The translations under genes were made by a program, and so were the position numbers. Below, one piece after another: positions 18,126 through 26,730 of a stretch of 64,000 nt of DNA. Source of the stretch: Shinella sp. WSJ-2 (GTDB lineage Bacteria; Pseudomonadota; Alphaproteobacteria; Rhizobiales; Rhizobiaceae); contig NZ_QWBU01000003.1 in the NCBI RefSeq assembly GCF_003432075.1, forward strand, positions 496,001-560,000, given 5' to 3'. Under the pieces are notes generated by a model. It searched no databases, had not been told where the DNA came from, and saw nothing but the letters and a program-made list of their open reading frames with translations. Each line of letters starts with the position of its first letter. The first letter of the stretch is position 1.

Positions 18126-18158
18126 GGCGGCAATACGCTCTTCGGCCGCATTGCCGCC
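18126..18158. promoter_or_regulatory. Inverted repeat between divergent alr and the secreted-protein gene
   Basis: GGCGGCAAT (18126-18134) and ATTGCCGCC (18150-18158) are perfect 9-bp inverted arms around 15 nt, in the 101-bp divergent promoter region. It could be a binding site or a leader hairpin of the gene at 18200. Confidence 0.35.
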
Positions 18159-18199
18159 GACTGAGGCCGGCTCTATGGTGCCGCCAAAAAGGAAAGACC

Positions 18200-18802
18200 A
18201 TGGGGCGGGGCATCACAGGAATATTGGCAGGCTTGGCGGTGGTTTGGGCATGCCAGGCGTCAGCACGGGCGCATGACATTCCGACGGATACCGAAATGCG
18301 TGATGCGCATGCCGTCCTGCTCGGCCTTTCCGAGGATGGCGCGGAGCCGGATCGCGCCGAAAGCGCCGACACCTATTATTCGATTGTCGATGATCCCAAT
18401 GCGCCAAGGCTGGTGACGCGGCTGGAAGTGTCCGGTGCACCCTGCCGCGCCCGCACCATGTCAGCGCTTCAGTTTCCCGAAAAATGGGCGACGCTGACGA
18501 TGAGCCTCGTCGATCTCAGTCGTGTGACCTCCGTCACCGCTTATGCCTCCGTCGATGACATGATCGGGGAGATCAATCCCATTCCATTCGATTCCCCCGA
18601 TGCCGAGCAGATCGTGTTGACGGGGCGCGGGCTCTTCTGTTCGAGCCGCATGTCGCTGTCGGGCGAAAACACTGTCTCCGACGACATGTGTTCCGACCGG
18701 CTGGATCTGACCATGGTGGATGCGGAGGAGAAGGCGCGCGGCCGCAAGGCCCTCGCCATCGTGGCGGATGTCTGCAAGGCACCGGCTTTTGTGAAGAAGT
18801 AG
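18200..18802 (+). CDS. Secreted protein of unknown function
   Basis: A 200-residue protein with a cleavable-type signal peptide (about residues 1-24, ending ARA before HD). I do not recognise a domain. The mature part holds four cysteines (GAPCRAR, GLFCSS, DDMCSD, ADVCKA), which could form two disulfide bonds in the periplasm. AGGAAAG lies just before the ATG, supporting the start. It is a single gene inserted between dnaB and alr on the opposite strand, divergent from alr and ending at an inverted repeat pair that separates it from dnaB. Confidence 0.75.
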   Translation: MGRGITGILAGLAVVWACQASARAHDIPTDTEMRDAHAVLLGLSEDGAEPDRAESADTYYSIVDDPNAPRLVTRLEVSGAPCRARTMSALQFPEKWATLTMSLVDLSRVTSVTAYASVDDMIGEINPIPFDSPDAEQIVLTGRGLFCSSRMSLSGENTVSDDMCSDRLDLTMVDAEEKARGRKALAIVADVCKAPAFVKK

Positions 18803-18868
18803 GACCGCGTCGGGCGCTTCTATGCTGCGGTGCTTGTGCGCTCTCTTTTAAGGCACCGCGCTCTCCAT

Positions 18869-18899
18869 CGTCATCCTCGGGCTTGACCCGAGGATCCAC
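18869..18899 (-). repeat. Dispersed palindromic repeat, copy 3 (inverted)
   Basis: A 31-bp element (CGTCATCCTCGGGCTTGACC and onward) that is the exact reverse complement of copy 4 at 18922. The two copies are 22 nt apart and could fold into one long hairpin at the convergent end of the secreted-protein gene and dnaB. Confidence 0.9.
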
Positions 18900-18921
18900 C
18901 CACACGCGTTGAGTTTGCCGC

Positions 18922-18952
18922 GTGGATCCTCGGGTCAAGCCCGAGGATGACG
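18922..18952 (+). repeat. Dispersed palindromic repeat, copy 4
   Basis: GTGGATCCTCGGGTCAAGCC and onward, ending GAGGATGACG. It is identical over 31 bp to the reverse complement of copy 3 and one base different from copy 1 at 12054. Confidence 0.9.
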
Positions 18953-19016
18953 GAGGAGAGGGAAGACGCGCCCGAAATTCGCAGATCGCCAGGGGGCGTT
19001 CAGGCGCCCTCGATCC

Positions 19017-20516
19017 TCAGTGCTCGTACTGCGTGAACGACGGATCCGCCAAGTCGGTGAAGCGGGTGTACTCCGACTGGAAGGCGAGCTTCACCGTGCC
19101 GGTCGGTCCGTGGCGCTGCTTGGCGATGATGACGTCGGCCGTGCCCTTCACGGCTTCGAATTTCATCTTCCATTCCTCGTATTTCGGATCGAACTCATCG
19201 CGCGGTTCGAGGTTCTTCACATAATATTCCTCGCGGAACACGAAGAGCACCACGTCGGCGTCCTGCTCGATCGAGCCCGATTCACGAAGGTCCGAAAGCT
19301 GCGGGCGCTTGTCTTCGCGGCTTTCCACACCACGCGAGAGCTGCGAGAGCGCGATGATCGGTACGTTAAGTTCCTTGCCGAGCGCCTTGAGACCCGTGGT
19401 GATCTGGGTGATTTCCTGCACGCGGTTGTCGCTGGATTTGCCCGAGCCGGTCATAAGCTGGATATAGTCGACCACAAGGCAATCGAGGCCGCGCTGGCGC
19501 TTGAGACGGCGCGCGCGGGCGGACAGCTGGGCGATCGAGATGCCACCGGTCTGGTCGATATAGAGCGGCACCTTCTGCATCATCTGCGAGCAGGCGACGA
19601 GCTTTTCGAAATCGGCTTCGGAAATGTCACCACGACGGATTTTCGACGAAGAGACTTCCGTCTGCTCTGAGATGATACGCGTGGCGAGCTGTTCTGAGGA
19701 CATTTCGAGCGAGTAGAAGCCGACGACGCCGCCGTTCTTCGCCTTGAAGGAACCATCCGCCTGGACTTCCGGCTCATAGGCCGCAGCGATGTTGTAGGCG
19801 ATGTTGGTGGCAAGCGAGGTCTTGCCCATGCCAGGGCGTCCTGCAAGCACAATCAAGTCGGAGCGCTGCAGGCCACCCATGCGGCCGTCCAGCGAATGGA
19901 TGCCGGTGGAGATGCCCGAAAGCGAGCCGTCGCGCTCGAAAGCCTGGCCGGCCATGTCGATCGCCTGCGCCACCGCATCGTTAAACGACTGGAAGCCGCC
20001 GTCGTAGCGGCCGGTTTCGGCCAGTTCGAAGAGCCGGCGTTCGGCATCCTCGATCTGGTTCTGCGGCGGCATGTCGAGCGGCGCGTCATAGGCGATGTTG
20101 ACCATGTCTTCGCCGATGGTGATCAGCGAACGGCGCAGCGCGAGGTCGTAGATGGCGCGGCCATAGTCTTCCGCGTTGATGATCGTCACAGCTTCCGCGG
20201 CGAGGCGCGCTAGATACTGCGGGATGGTAAGATCGCCGACCTTGCCGTCCGCCGGCAGGTGCGTCTTGAGCGTGATCGTTGTGGCGATCTTGCCCATGCG
20301 GATCGTGTCGCCGGCCAGCTCGTAAATCTTGCGGTGCAGCGGCTCGTTGAAATGGATCGGTTTCAAAAAGTCCGAGACGCGGTAATAGGCGTCGTTGTTG
20401 ACGAGGATGGCGCCGAGCAGCGCCTGTTCGGCTTCGACGTTGTTCGGTGCCTCGCGGTGGTGCAGCTCCGCATTCTCGCGACCGGCCTGGCTGAGCTTGC
20501 GCACGGCATCGTTCAT
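19017..20516 (-). CDS. dnaB: Replicative DNA helicase DnaB
   Basis: A 499-residue hexameric helicase that unwinds DNA at the replication fork. The N-terminal helical primase-interaction domain contains NNVEAEQALLGAILVNNDAY. The RecA-like C-terminal domain has Walker A AGRPGMGKTSLA near residue 225 and Walker B CLVVDYIQLM near 345. No intein is present. The frame stays open 60 codons upstream of the chosen start, but the start at 20516 (MNDAVRKLSQ) matches known rhizobial DnaB and the upstream stretch reads as non-coding. It sits in the conserved rplI-dnaB-alr-radA neighbourhood. Confidence 0.97.
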   Translation of the reverse strand: MNDAVRKLSQAGRENAELHHREAPNNVEAEQALLGAILVNNDAYYRVSDFLKPIHFNEPLHRKIYELAGDTIRMGKIATTITLKTHLPADGKVGDLTIPQYLARLAAEAVTIINAEDYGRAIYDLALRRSLITIGEDMVNIAYDAPLDMPPQNQIEDAERRLFELAETGRYDGGFQSFNDAVAQAIDMAGQAFERDGSLSGISTGIHSLDGRMGGLQRSDLIVLAGRPGMGKTSLATNIAYNIAAAYEPEVQADGSFKAKNGGVVGFYSLEMSSEQLATRIISEQTEVSSSKIRRGDISEADFEKLVACSQMMQKVPLYIDQTGGISIAQLSARARRLKRQRGLDCLVVDYIQLMTGSGKSSDNRVQEITQITTGLKALGKELNVPIIALSQLSRGVESREDKRPQLSDLRESGSIEQDADVVLFVFREEYYVKNLEPRDEFDPKYEEWKMKFEAVKGTADVIIAKQRHGPTGTVKLAFQSEYTRFTDLADPSFTQYEH

Positions 20517-20647
20517 CGTCCCGAATCTCCCGTCTTTCTTTTCGAAGGTCGCTGGTTTGGTTCCTTTGGCCCCAGGGGTCAAGCGCTTCCGGCCCGGTCT
20601 TTCCGTTAGACCCGTTGTTAGACTTTTCCACAGGCGGCGCGGACAAG

Positions 20648-20674
20648 GCAAGCCCGGATTTGATCCGGGCTTGC
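20648..20674. repeat. Perfect palindrome between dnaB and cfa
   Basis: GCAAGCCCGGAT and ATCCGGGCTTGC form a 12-bp perfect stem around TTG, 29 bp after the cfa stop. No T-run follows on the minus strand, so it may be a weak terminator or a member of another dispersed palindrome family rather than a classical terminator. Confidence 0.6.
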
Positions 20675-20702
20675 AGGCTTTCGGTTGACTCAACACGCGA
20701 AT

Positions 20703-21989
20703 CTAAAGCGACGCCTCCTGCGGGAACTGGCGTGCGCCCCGCCGGTCGCCCTTCGGATTGGCCTCATGCGCTTTCAGGCAATCCTCGCCGCGGCCGATAT
20801 AGCCGCGCGTCAGCGGTACAGCCTCCTGGTCATGCGCGAGCTGGAGCTGGAAGACGACGAGGTTCTGCCAGCGGAAGGCGCTTTCGGAGGCCGCGAGGTA
20901 GAATTCCCAGATGCGGCAGAATTTCTCGTCGTAGAGCGCCTTGGCCGCGTCCCGCTTCGCCATGAAACGCTCCCGCCAGTGCCGCAGCGTCTCGGCATAA
21001 TGCAGTCGCAGGATTTCCACATCCGTCACCGCAAGCCCGCTCTTTTCCACAGCCTGCATCACCTCCGAAAGGGCAGGGATGTAGCCGCCGGGAAAGATGT
21101 ATTTCTCGATGAACGGATTGTTGGCGGAGGGACGGTCCGTACGGCCAATCGTGTGCAGCAGCATCACCCCGTCGCGTTTCAGCAGGGACGCACTCTTCTT
21201 GAAGAAGGTCAAGTAGTTCGGCCGGCCGACGTGCTCGAACATGCCGACGGAGACGATGCGGTCGAAGGGGCCCTGCGCGTTGCGATAGTCCTGGAGAAGG
21301 AATTTCACTTCCTCCGTCAGCCCCGCCTCCCGCGCCCGGCTTTCCGACAGCGCATGTTGCTCGTCCGAAAGCGTGACGCCCGTCACCTTCGCGCCGAGCT
21401 GGCGGGCGAGGTAGAGCGCCATGCCGCCCCAGCCGCTGCCGATGTCCAGCACGCTCTGGCCCGGCCTGTTGATATTGAGTTTGGATGCGATGTGTCGTTT
21501 CTTGGCGAGCTGGGCGTCGTCCAGCGTCTGGTCGGGATGCTCGAAATAGGCGCAGGAATATTGACGGTCCTGATCGAGGAACAGATCGTAGAGCGCGCCC
21601 GTGAGGTCATAGTGGTGCTGCACGTTGCGCCTGGAGCGCACCACGCTGTTTTTCTCCCGCACCCAGCGGAAGACGTAGCGCACGCGCTCCAGCAGGCGGT
21701 TCCAGCGGGTATCGTAGTATTTGAAATCGGGATTGCCGGTGAACACGGTCTTCAAGAGACCGTACATGTCGCCTTCGACGATATCGATATCGCCGGTGCC
21801 GTAGTGATGGCCGAGATAATAGGCTGGGTCGATGGCGATCCCCCACACGGCTTTGTTCGTGTTGAGGCGCATGTGGATGGTATTGCCGGTGCCATCGCCG
21901 AAGGTCTGGCTGCTGCCGTCGGGATAGGTGATCTTCAGGTTGCCGGTCTCGACGAGGCGGGAAACCAATGTCTGCACAATGAATTTCAT
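20703..21989 (-). CDS. cfa: Cyclopropane-fatty-acyl-phospholipid synthase
   Basis: A 428-residue SAM-dependent enzyme that adds a methylene bridge to unsaturated acyl chains of membrane phospholipids. This modification is often linked to acid and stationary-phase tolerance. The SAM-binding motif VLDIGSGWGG lies near residue 173. The region VGMFEHVGRPNY near 235 and the downstream HYAETLRHW are typical of the family. Length is normal. It lies between rplI and dnaB; AT-rich promoter sequence precedes it. Several Cfa-like methyltransferases exist in rhizobia, so the exact lipid substrate is inferred. Confidence 0.93.
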   Translation of the reverse strand: MKFIVQTLVSRLVETGNLKITYPDGSSQTFGDGTGNTIHMRLNTNKAVWGIAIDPAYYLGHHYGTGDIDIVEGDMYGLLKTVFTGNPDFKYYDTRWNRLLERVRYVFRWVREKNSVVRSRRNVQHHYDLTGALYDLFLDQDRQYSCAYFEHPDQTLDDAQLAKKRHIASKLNINRPGQSVLDIGSGWGGMALYLARQLGAKVTGVTLSDEQHALSESRAREAGLTEEVKFLLQDYRNAQGPFDRIVSVGMFEHVGRPNYLTFFKKSASLLKRDGVMLLHTIGRTDRPSANNPFIEKYIFPGGYIPALSEVMQAVEKSGLAVTDVEILRLHYAETLRHWRERFMAKRDAAKALYDEKFCRIWEFYLAASESAFRWQNLVVFQLQLAHDQEAVPLTRGYIGRGEDCLKAHEANPKGDRRGARQFPQEASL

Positions 21990-22086
21990 TCGCTAAACTC
22001 CGTCACGCTTAAAAATTTGGCGGAAACGGGTCTGGTCGGAAACCGGCCTGAATGCGGCCCAACCGCCAATCCAGTCTAACGAGATA

Positions 22087-22116
22087 TAAATATTGATGCA
22101 AAAAGCGGGATTTCAA
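22087..22116 (-). promoter_or_regulatory. Candidate sigma-70-type promoter of cfa
   Basis: On the minus strand TTGAAA (22116-22111) and TATTTA (22092-22087) are separated by 18 bp, about 100 bp before the cfa start, in a locally AT-rich stretch. Confidence 0.35.
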
Positions 22117-22137
22117 GCCGTGCTTTTTGGCCCTCCA

Positions 22138-22169
22138 AACGAAAACGGGCCGGCAAAAGCCGGCCCGTT
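22138..22169 (-). terminator. Rho-independent terminator after rplI
   Basis: On the minus strand AACGGGCCGGC and GCCGGCCCGTT form an 11-bp stem with a TTTT loop, followed by TTCGTTT. It lies 25 bp after the rplI stop and closes the ribosomal operon. Confidence 0.88.
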
Positions 22170-22194
22170 CTGCAACCATCCGACAAAGCGGATA

Positions 22195-22773
22195 TTATGC
22201 GTCTTCTTCTTCGATGCCTTCAGCTTCCGGGTCGAAGAAATCGGCAGCCGTCAGTGCGTCTTCGTCAACGCCGTAGATGGCGTCGGCCGAGGTCAGGCTT
22301 TCGCCCTTCGACTGGCGCTCGGCTTCTTCAGCCGAACGGGCAACGTTGACTTCGACCGAGATTTCGACTTCGGCATGCAGGTGCAGCACGACCTTGTGCA
22401 GGCCGATGGCCTTGATCGGGGTGTTCAGCTCGACCTGGTTGCGGCCGATGTTGAAGCCTTCGGCAGCGAGCGCCTCGATAATGTCGCGGGCAGCAACCGA
22501 ACCGTAGAGCTGGCCGGTTTCGCCAGCCGAACGAACGATAACGAAGGACTTGCCGTCGAGCTTTTCGGCAACGGCCTGGGCTTCGGACTTGCGCTCGAGG
22601 TTACGGGCTTCGAGCGTTGCACGCTCGGATTCGAAACGCTTCTTGTTGGCTTCGTTGGCGCGCAGCGCCTTGCCGAGCGGCAGCAGGTAGTTACGGGCAA
22701 AGCCGTCGCGAACCTTGACGGTTTCGCCCATCTGGCCGAGCTTGGCGATGCGTTCGAGGAGAATGACGTCCAT
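22195..22773 (-). CDS. rplI: 50S ribosomal protein L9
   Basis: A 192-residue L9, with the conserved N-terminal RNA-binding domain ([20 protein letters not shown]) and a long connecting helix. The C-terminal domain follows and ends in a strongly acidic tail ([15 protein letters not shown]) that is typical of rhizobial L9 and longer than in E. coli. The frame is open 59 codons upstream, but L9 starts at 22773. It closes the rpsF-rpsR-DUF2232-rplI operon. Confidence 0.97.
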   Translation of the reverse strand: MDVILLERIAKLGQMGETVKVRDGFARNYLLPLGKALRANEANKKRFESERATLEARNLERKSEAQAVAEKLDGKSFVIVRSAGETGQLYGSVAARDIIEALAAEGFNIGRNQVELNTPIKAIGLHKVVLHLHAEVEISVEVNVARSAEEAERQSKGESLTSADAIYGVDEDALTAADFFDPEAEGIEEEDA

Positions 22774-22796
22774 TTCAGAGTTCCTTTCGTTAAGTC

Positions 22797-23771
22797 TCAG
22801 ATGTTCTGGTTTTTCTTTTCCGCCGGGCCTGCGGGCGTCAACGCGATGGCGCGCCGCGTATCCATCAAGCCCATGAGGAGGATGACGAAGACCGGTATCG
22901 TGAAGAGCAATACCGAGATGTAGGCGAACCACAGGGCAATCAGCCGCCACGGCTTGCCGCGCGTCCTGAAATGCAGGCTCGCGAAGCCGGCGAGCACGAA
23001 ACCGGCCCCGAAGGTGCCGCAGACGAGCGCGCCGATGATCGCCGGAACGCCGCCCAGGAAGGTGAGGACGAGACCGGCGAGGAAGAAGAAGATCGCATTC
23101 CGGTGCATGCGCAGCGTCGAGGGCATGTCCTCGCGCGGGCGAAGACCCTTGCCGGAGACGCGCACGATGAAGGTCGCGATGTAATAGGCCGCAAACAGCA
23201 GGAAGACCCAGAGCGCGCCCTGCACGAGCGGCAGCGCCAGCGAGAACACGGTCTTCAGCTGGGCGATGGCCGCGGCATCGGGATTGTAGAGCGGCTCCTG
23301 CGCCTTCAGGGTCTCGATGACGATATCGACGAGCTTGCCCGCCATTTCGTCATTGTAGCCGACGATCGCGCCGACCGCGATCATGCCGAGCGTCACCATG
23401 ATGGCGAGATGGGCGAGGATGTTCGACAGCGGATACCAGGCGAGCGCGTTTTCCGGGCCGCCGAGCTCGGAGGCCGGGCGGGCGAGGTTCGCGAGATTGG
23501 AAAGCCAGCCGGCCGGGATCAGCGTAATGAGCACGATCAGCGCGGCGAAATTCGAGGAGACGAGGGCGGACGCGGTGATGCCGCCGGCGACGACGGCAAT
23601 GAAGGCGCTGGCATTGCCCCAGCCAAGACCGGCAATCAGGATGGGAAGGGCGGACGCGGCGTAAAGCACGATGGCAAACGACGACTGCGCATTCGCGCTC
23701 AGCGATAGCAGAGCGGCGGTCACACCGGCAACGAGGCCGGTCGCAATCGTGGTTGGCGTCAGGGTCTTCAA
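22797..23771 (-). CDS. DUF2232 (YybS-like) membrane protein
   Basis: A 324-residue protein with about eight hydrophobic membrane segments. In rhizobia a DUF2232 protein regularly sits between rpsR and rplI, as here; its function is not established. The start appears to be TTG at 23771, giving the conserved N-terminus [16 protein letters not shown]; no ATG or GTG in frame is near. AGGACAG lies before it. A perfect 7-bp inverted repeat (CTGTCTG-GT-CAGACAG, 23782-23797) sits immediately upstream and may influence translation. Confidence 0.85.
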   Translation of the reverse strand: MKTLTPTTIATGLVAGVTAALLSLSANAQSSFAIVLYAASALPILIAGLGWGNASAFIAVVAGGITASALVSSNFAALIVLITLIPAGWLSNLANLARPASELGGPENALAWYPLSNILAHLAIMVTLGMIAVGAIVGYNDEMAGKLVDIVIETLKAQEPLYNPDAAAIAQLKTVFSLALPLVQGALWVFLLFAAYYIATFIVRVSGKGLRPREDMPSTLRMHRNAIFFFLAGLVLTFLGGVPAIIGALVCGTFGAGFVLAGFASLHFRTRGKPWRLIALWFAYISVLLFTIPVFVILLMGLMDTRRAIALTPAGPAEKKNQNI

Positions 23772-23907
23772 GGTCGCTGTCCTGTCTGGTCAGACAGTTA
23801 GAGGAGGTTCCTGAGGCATTGATTCAGGACTGTCTCCCCAACATGGGGTTTTGGTTTCGCCCGGGATCGGGAGAAGACCGGCGGCTCCGATCCGCGCCCA
23901 ACGCGGA

Positions 23908-23940
23908 AGGGAAAGGGGAAGGCGGAAAACCGTCTTCCCC
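23908..23940 (-). terminator. Hairpin/attenuator between rpsR and the DUF2232 gene
   Basis: On the minus strand GGGGAAGACGG and CCGCCTTCCCC form an 11-bp stem (one mismatch) with a TTTT loop, followed by TTTCCCTT. It lies 51 bp after the rpsR stop. It probably lowers the expression of the downstream DUF2232-rplI part relative to the S6/S18 genes. Confidence 0.7.
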
Positions 23941-23990
23941 GGAGTCAGGTCTCGCAGACTGACTTGGAGTCAGGCCGCAGAGTCAAAAGC

Positions 23991-24239
23991 TTACGCTACG
24001 ACGTAGGGCAGCAGGCCGAGGAAGCGGGCGCGCTTGATCGCCTGGGCGAGTTCGCGCTGCTTCTTCTGGGAAACGGCCGTGATGCGGGACGGAACGATCT
24101 TGCCACGCTCGGAAATGTAGCGCGACAGGAGACGAACGTCCTTGTAGTCGATCTTCGGAGCGTTCGCGCCCGAGAAGGGGCAGGTCTTACGGCGGCGGTG
24201 GAACGGACGGCGTGCCGGAGCGGAAGAAACATCAGCCAT
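23991..24239 (-). CDS. rpsR: 30S ribosomal protein S18
   Basis: An 82-residue S18, complete. It contains the conserved [15 protein letters not shown] and the RNA-binding core [21 protein letters not shown] near the C-terminus. It binds S6 in the 30S platform and is encoded 24 bp after rpsF, consistent with co-transcription. Confidence 0.98.
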   Translation of the reverse strand: MADVSSAPARRPFHRRRKTCPFSGANAPKIDYKDVRLLSRYISERGKIVPSRITAVSQKKQRELAQAIKRARFLGLLPYVVA

Positions 24240-24263
24240 ATCAAAAATCTCCTTCTGCTTCGA

Positions 24264-24716
24264 TTACGCGCGGTCTTCGCGAGCCGGACGGTCGCCACGC
24301 GGCGGGCGGTCGCCGAAGTCGCGGCGCGGACGGTCGCCGAAATCGCGGCGCGGACCACGGTCGTCGCCTTCACGGCGCGGACGGTCGTCGCGGTCACGCT
24401 TCTGCATCATGGCCGACGGGCCTTCTTCGTGTGCTTCGACAGCGATGGTCATGTAACGAAGGATGTCTTCGTTGATGCGCATCTGGCGCTCGACTTCGTG
24501 GATGGCAGCGGCCGGAGCGTCGATGTCCATCAGCGCATAGTGAGCCTTGCGGTTCTTCTTGATGCGGTAGGTAAGGGACTTAAGGCCCCAGTTCTCGACG
24601 CGGCCAACCTTGCCGCCGAACGATTCGATAACGCCCTTGTACTGTTCGACGAGAGCGTCGACCTGCTGGGCGGACACATCCTGGCGGGCCAGGAAGACGT
24701 GTTCATAAAGAGCCAT
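24264..24716 (-). CDS. rpsF: 30S ribosomal protein S6 with a long basic tail
   Basis: A 150-residue S6. The ferredoxin-like core (residues 1-100) starts [15 protein letters not shown] and has the conserved [18 protein letters not shown]. The C-terminal extension of about 45 residues is a charged low-complexity tail with repeated RRDFGDRP units, longer than in E. coli; rhizobial S6 often carries such tails. First gene of the rpsF-rpsR-DUF2232-rplI operon, with a clear promoter about 220 bp upstream. Confidence 0.97.
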   Translation of the reverse strand: MALYEHVFLARQDVSAQQVDALVEQYKGVIESFGGKVGRVENWGLKSLTYRIKKNRKAHYALMDIDAPAAAIHEVERQMRINEDILRYMTIAVEAHEEGPSAMMQKRDRDDRPRREGDDRGPRRDFGDRPRRDFGDRPPRGDRPAREDRA

Positions 24717-25065
24717 GTGGCTTTGCCTTTCTTGCGTTTACACCCGAAACCGGCGCCAAGCCTCAACGACAGTTCTCAAAGGCGCGAGGCCGAAAGCAAG
24801 AAAAGCGTTAATCCAGACGGTCGAGAGCGGAGACACGGGAGGCCGGAGCCCTTGGCTCCAAACGGCAGATCTTTAAGGATTTGCCGGCCCTCCGTTCAGC
24901 CACCAGCCGATTGACCGGGTGTGTTGAACAGCGCGCTTATACGGATTTTTCGCCGGAAGGCAAGGGCAGGGTCCATAAAGCTGTGTTCCGTTTCGGGAAC
25001 GGGGCTGGAACCAAATCGAGGATGCTGCGTTTTCCTCCCCGATCCAACCAGATGGAGTGACCGAC
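24717..25065. other. 349-bp divergent region: rpsF leader and promoters
   Basis: No gene is evident. The minus strand holds the rpsF promoter and a 5' leader of about 215 nt. It contains paired GC-rich segments (for example GGAGCC / GGCTCC near 24854-24870) that could fold and allow autoregulation by S6:S18, as known for other bacteria; I could not match the published S6:S18 leader motif by eye. The plus-strand side leads to the small membrane protein gene at 25066. Confidence 0.5.
24936..24963 (-). promoter_or_regulatory. Sigma-70-type promoter of the rpsF operon
   Basis: On the minus strand TTGCCT (24963-24958) and TATAAG (24941-24936) are separated by 16 bp. The position fits a ribosomal-protein operon with a long leader. 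Confidence 0.6.
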
Positions 25066-25425
25066 ATGCAAGACCCGAACCTTGTCAATCGTCCCCCGGA
25101 AGACCGTTACACGCCTCCGGTCGAAGACCGTGGCCCGACCGTCGTCAACGCCAGCAATGGCGGCAGCGGCACCGGTGGCTGGGCTGTGGCTGTAATTCTC
25201 GCCGTGCTCGTCGCGGTAGGCATCTTCTATTTCGTCGGCAGCGGAACGCCGGGTGACGGCGTCGACCCGAACGCCAACACCTCGGCCATCACCACACAGG
25301 AAACGGCTCCGGCCGGCGGCACTGCGACGGGTGGTGACACCGGCGGCAATGCGGGTGGCAACACCGATGGCGCTGCAACGCAGACGCCCGCAACCGGCGG
25401 CGGCGCAACGACCACCACGCCGTAA
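25066..25425 (+). CDS. Small single-pass membrane protein, Gly/Thr-rich
   Basis: A 119-residue protein. It has a short Pro-rich hydrophilic N-terminus, one membrane helix (about residues 37-58, WAVAVILAVLVAVGIFYFVG) and a low-complexity tail of Gly, Thr, Ala and Asn. No enzymatic domain is seen. A GTG three codons upstream (25057) is an alternative start, but GGAG lies 8 bp before the ATG at 25066. It is followed by a strong terminator, which supports it being a real single-gene unit. Function unknown. Confidence 0.75.
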   Translation: MQDPNLVNRPPEDRYTPPVEDRGPTVVNASNGGSGTGGWAVAVILAVLVAVGIFYFVGSGTPGDGVDPNANTSAITTQETAPAGGTATGGDTGGNAGGNTDGAATQTPATGGGATTTTP

Positions 25426-25450
25426 CGTTACCCGCATAGGGCAAACGGGA

Positions 25451-25479
25451 AACCCGCCGGAAACGGCGGGTTTCTTTTT
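25451..25479 (+). terminator. Rho-independent terminator
   Basis: AACCCGCCG and CGGCGGGTT form a 9-bp perfect stem with a GAAA loop, followed by TCTTTTT. It lies 25 bp after the small membrane protein gene. Confidence 0.92.
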
Positions 25480-25495
25480 GGGCGGGTTGCGGACC

Positions 25496-26539
25496 TCAAA
25501 TCGGCGCCGGATAGAGCCGGTGGATGCGGCGGATACCGTTCATCACGTCGGCCGAAAGCGTCAGGTCTTTCGCCGCGATATTGGTCTTCAGCTGCTCCAT
25601 CGACGTCGCGCCAATGATGACCGAGGCCATGAACGGGCGCGTCAAGCAAAAGGCCAGCGCCATCTGGGCGGGGTCGATGCGATTTTCCTTCGCAAGCTCC
25701 ACATAGGCCCGGACTGCCGGCTCCTGCAGCGGCTGGTAGCGTCCGCCGAGATCGCCGTTCTTCGTCATGCGCGATCCCTCCGGCTTGGCGCCGTCGAGAT
25801 ATTTGCCGGTGAGAAGGCCGGCGGCCAGCGGCGAATAGGCGAGGAGGCCGATATCCTCGTGATGCGACAGTTCCGCGAGGTCGAGGTCATAGGTCCGGTA
25901 GAGCAGGTTATACTCGTTCTGGATCGAGGCGACGCGTGGCAGGCCCTTCTCCTCGGCAAGCCGCAGCATGCGCATCGTGCCCCAGGCCGTGTCGTTGGAG
26001 AGGCCAAGCGCGCGGACTTTGCCCGCCTTGACGATTTCGCCGACGGCGTCGAGGACTTCCTCGATCTCGGCGGCGACCTTTTCACGGTCCTGTTTGGCAG
26101 GCTCGTAGCTCCACGCATTGCGGAAATGATAGTGCCCGCGGTTCGGCCAGTGCAGCTGGTAGAGATCGACATGGTCGGTCTTCAGGCGCTGGAGGCTGTT
26201 GTCGATCGCCTCCAGGATGCCCTTGCGGCTCATGGGCGCGCCGCCGCGGATATAGGGGCGGCCGGGTCCGGCGACCTTGGTGGCGAGGATAACCTTGTCG
26301 CGGTTGCCGCGCGCCTTCATCCAGTTGCCGATGAAGCGTTCGGTATCGCCATAGGTTTCCGGCGAAAGCGGCGTCGTGGGGTAAAGTTCTGCGGTGTCGA
26401 TGAAGTTGACGCCTTGAGAGAACGCGTAGTCGAGCTGGTCTTGGGCTTCCTGCTCGCTGTTCTGCGATCCCCAGGTCATGGTGCCGAGGCAGATCTCCGA
26501 CACGCTCATGCCGGTCCTGCCGAGCGGATTGTATTTCAT
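25496..26539 (-). CDS. Aldo/keto reductase (Tas-like)
   Basis: A 347-residue NADPH-dependent aldo/keto reductase with a TIM-barrel fold. The catalytic set is visible: Asp/Tyr in FIDTAELYPTTP near residue 48, Lys in VILATKVAG, and His in YQLHWPNRG. The extended family member Tas of E. coli has the same inserted YPTTP region. The NADP-binding C-terminal segment (VIIGATSMEQLKTN) is present. The frame is open 43 codons upstream, but the start at 26539 (MKYNPLGRTG) is the family N-terminus. The physiological substrate is unknown. It is convergent with the gene at 25066. Confidence 0.92.
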   Translation of the reverse strand: MKYNPLGRTGMSVSEICLGTMTWGSQNSEQEAQDQLDYAFSQGVNFIDTAELYPTTPLSPETYGDTERFIGNWMKARGNRDKVILATKVAGPGRPYIRGGAPMSRKGILEAIDNSLQRLKTDHVDLYQLHWPNRGHYHFRNAWSYEPAKQDREKVAAEIEEVLDAVGEIVKAGKVRALGLSNDTAWGTMRMLRLAEEKGLPRVASIQNEYNLLYRTYDLDLAELSHHEDIGLLAYSPLAAGLLTGKYLDGAKPEGSRMTKNGDLGGRYQPLQEPAVRAYVELAKENRIDPAQMALAFCLTRPFMASVIIGATSMEQLKTNIAAKDLTLSADVMNGIRRIHRLYPAPI

Positions 26540-26730
26540 GGGAGGGAAAATCCTTTTGTGGGAACCGCGCGAATGTAGGCGGCTTGCCGCGAAGTGCAAG
26601 ACGGCGGGTGCGATTCTCTGTGCAAGGGGCGCGAAAGGACGGGCTGGGAACGGCGCTTGATGGCGCAATGCCTTGACTTGGTGGGCCGTAATGTGAATGG
26701 AAAAGGAAACAGAAGACGGGAGAAACCCCT

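Noticed and set aside
12054-18952. Possible CRISPR or transposon ends from the 31-bp repeats
   Set aside because: Copies are only in inverted pairs, 77 and 22 nt apart, without regular spacers, a transposase gene or target duplications in the window.
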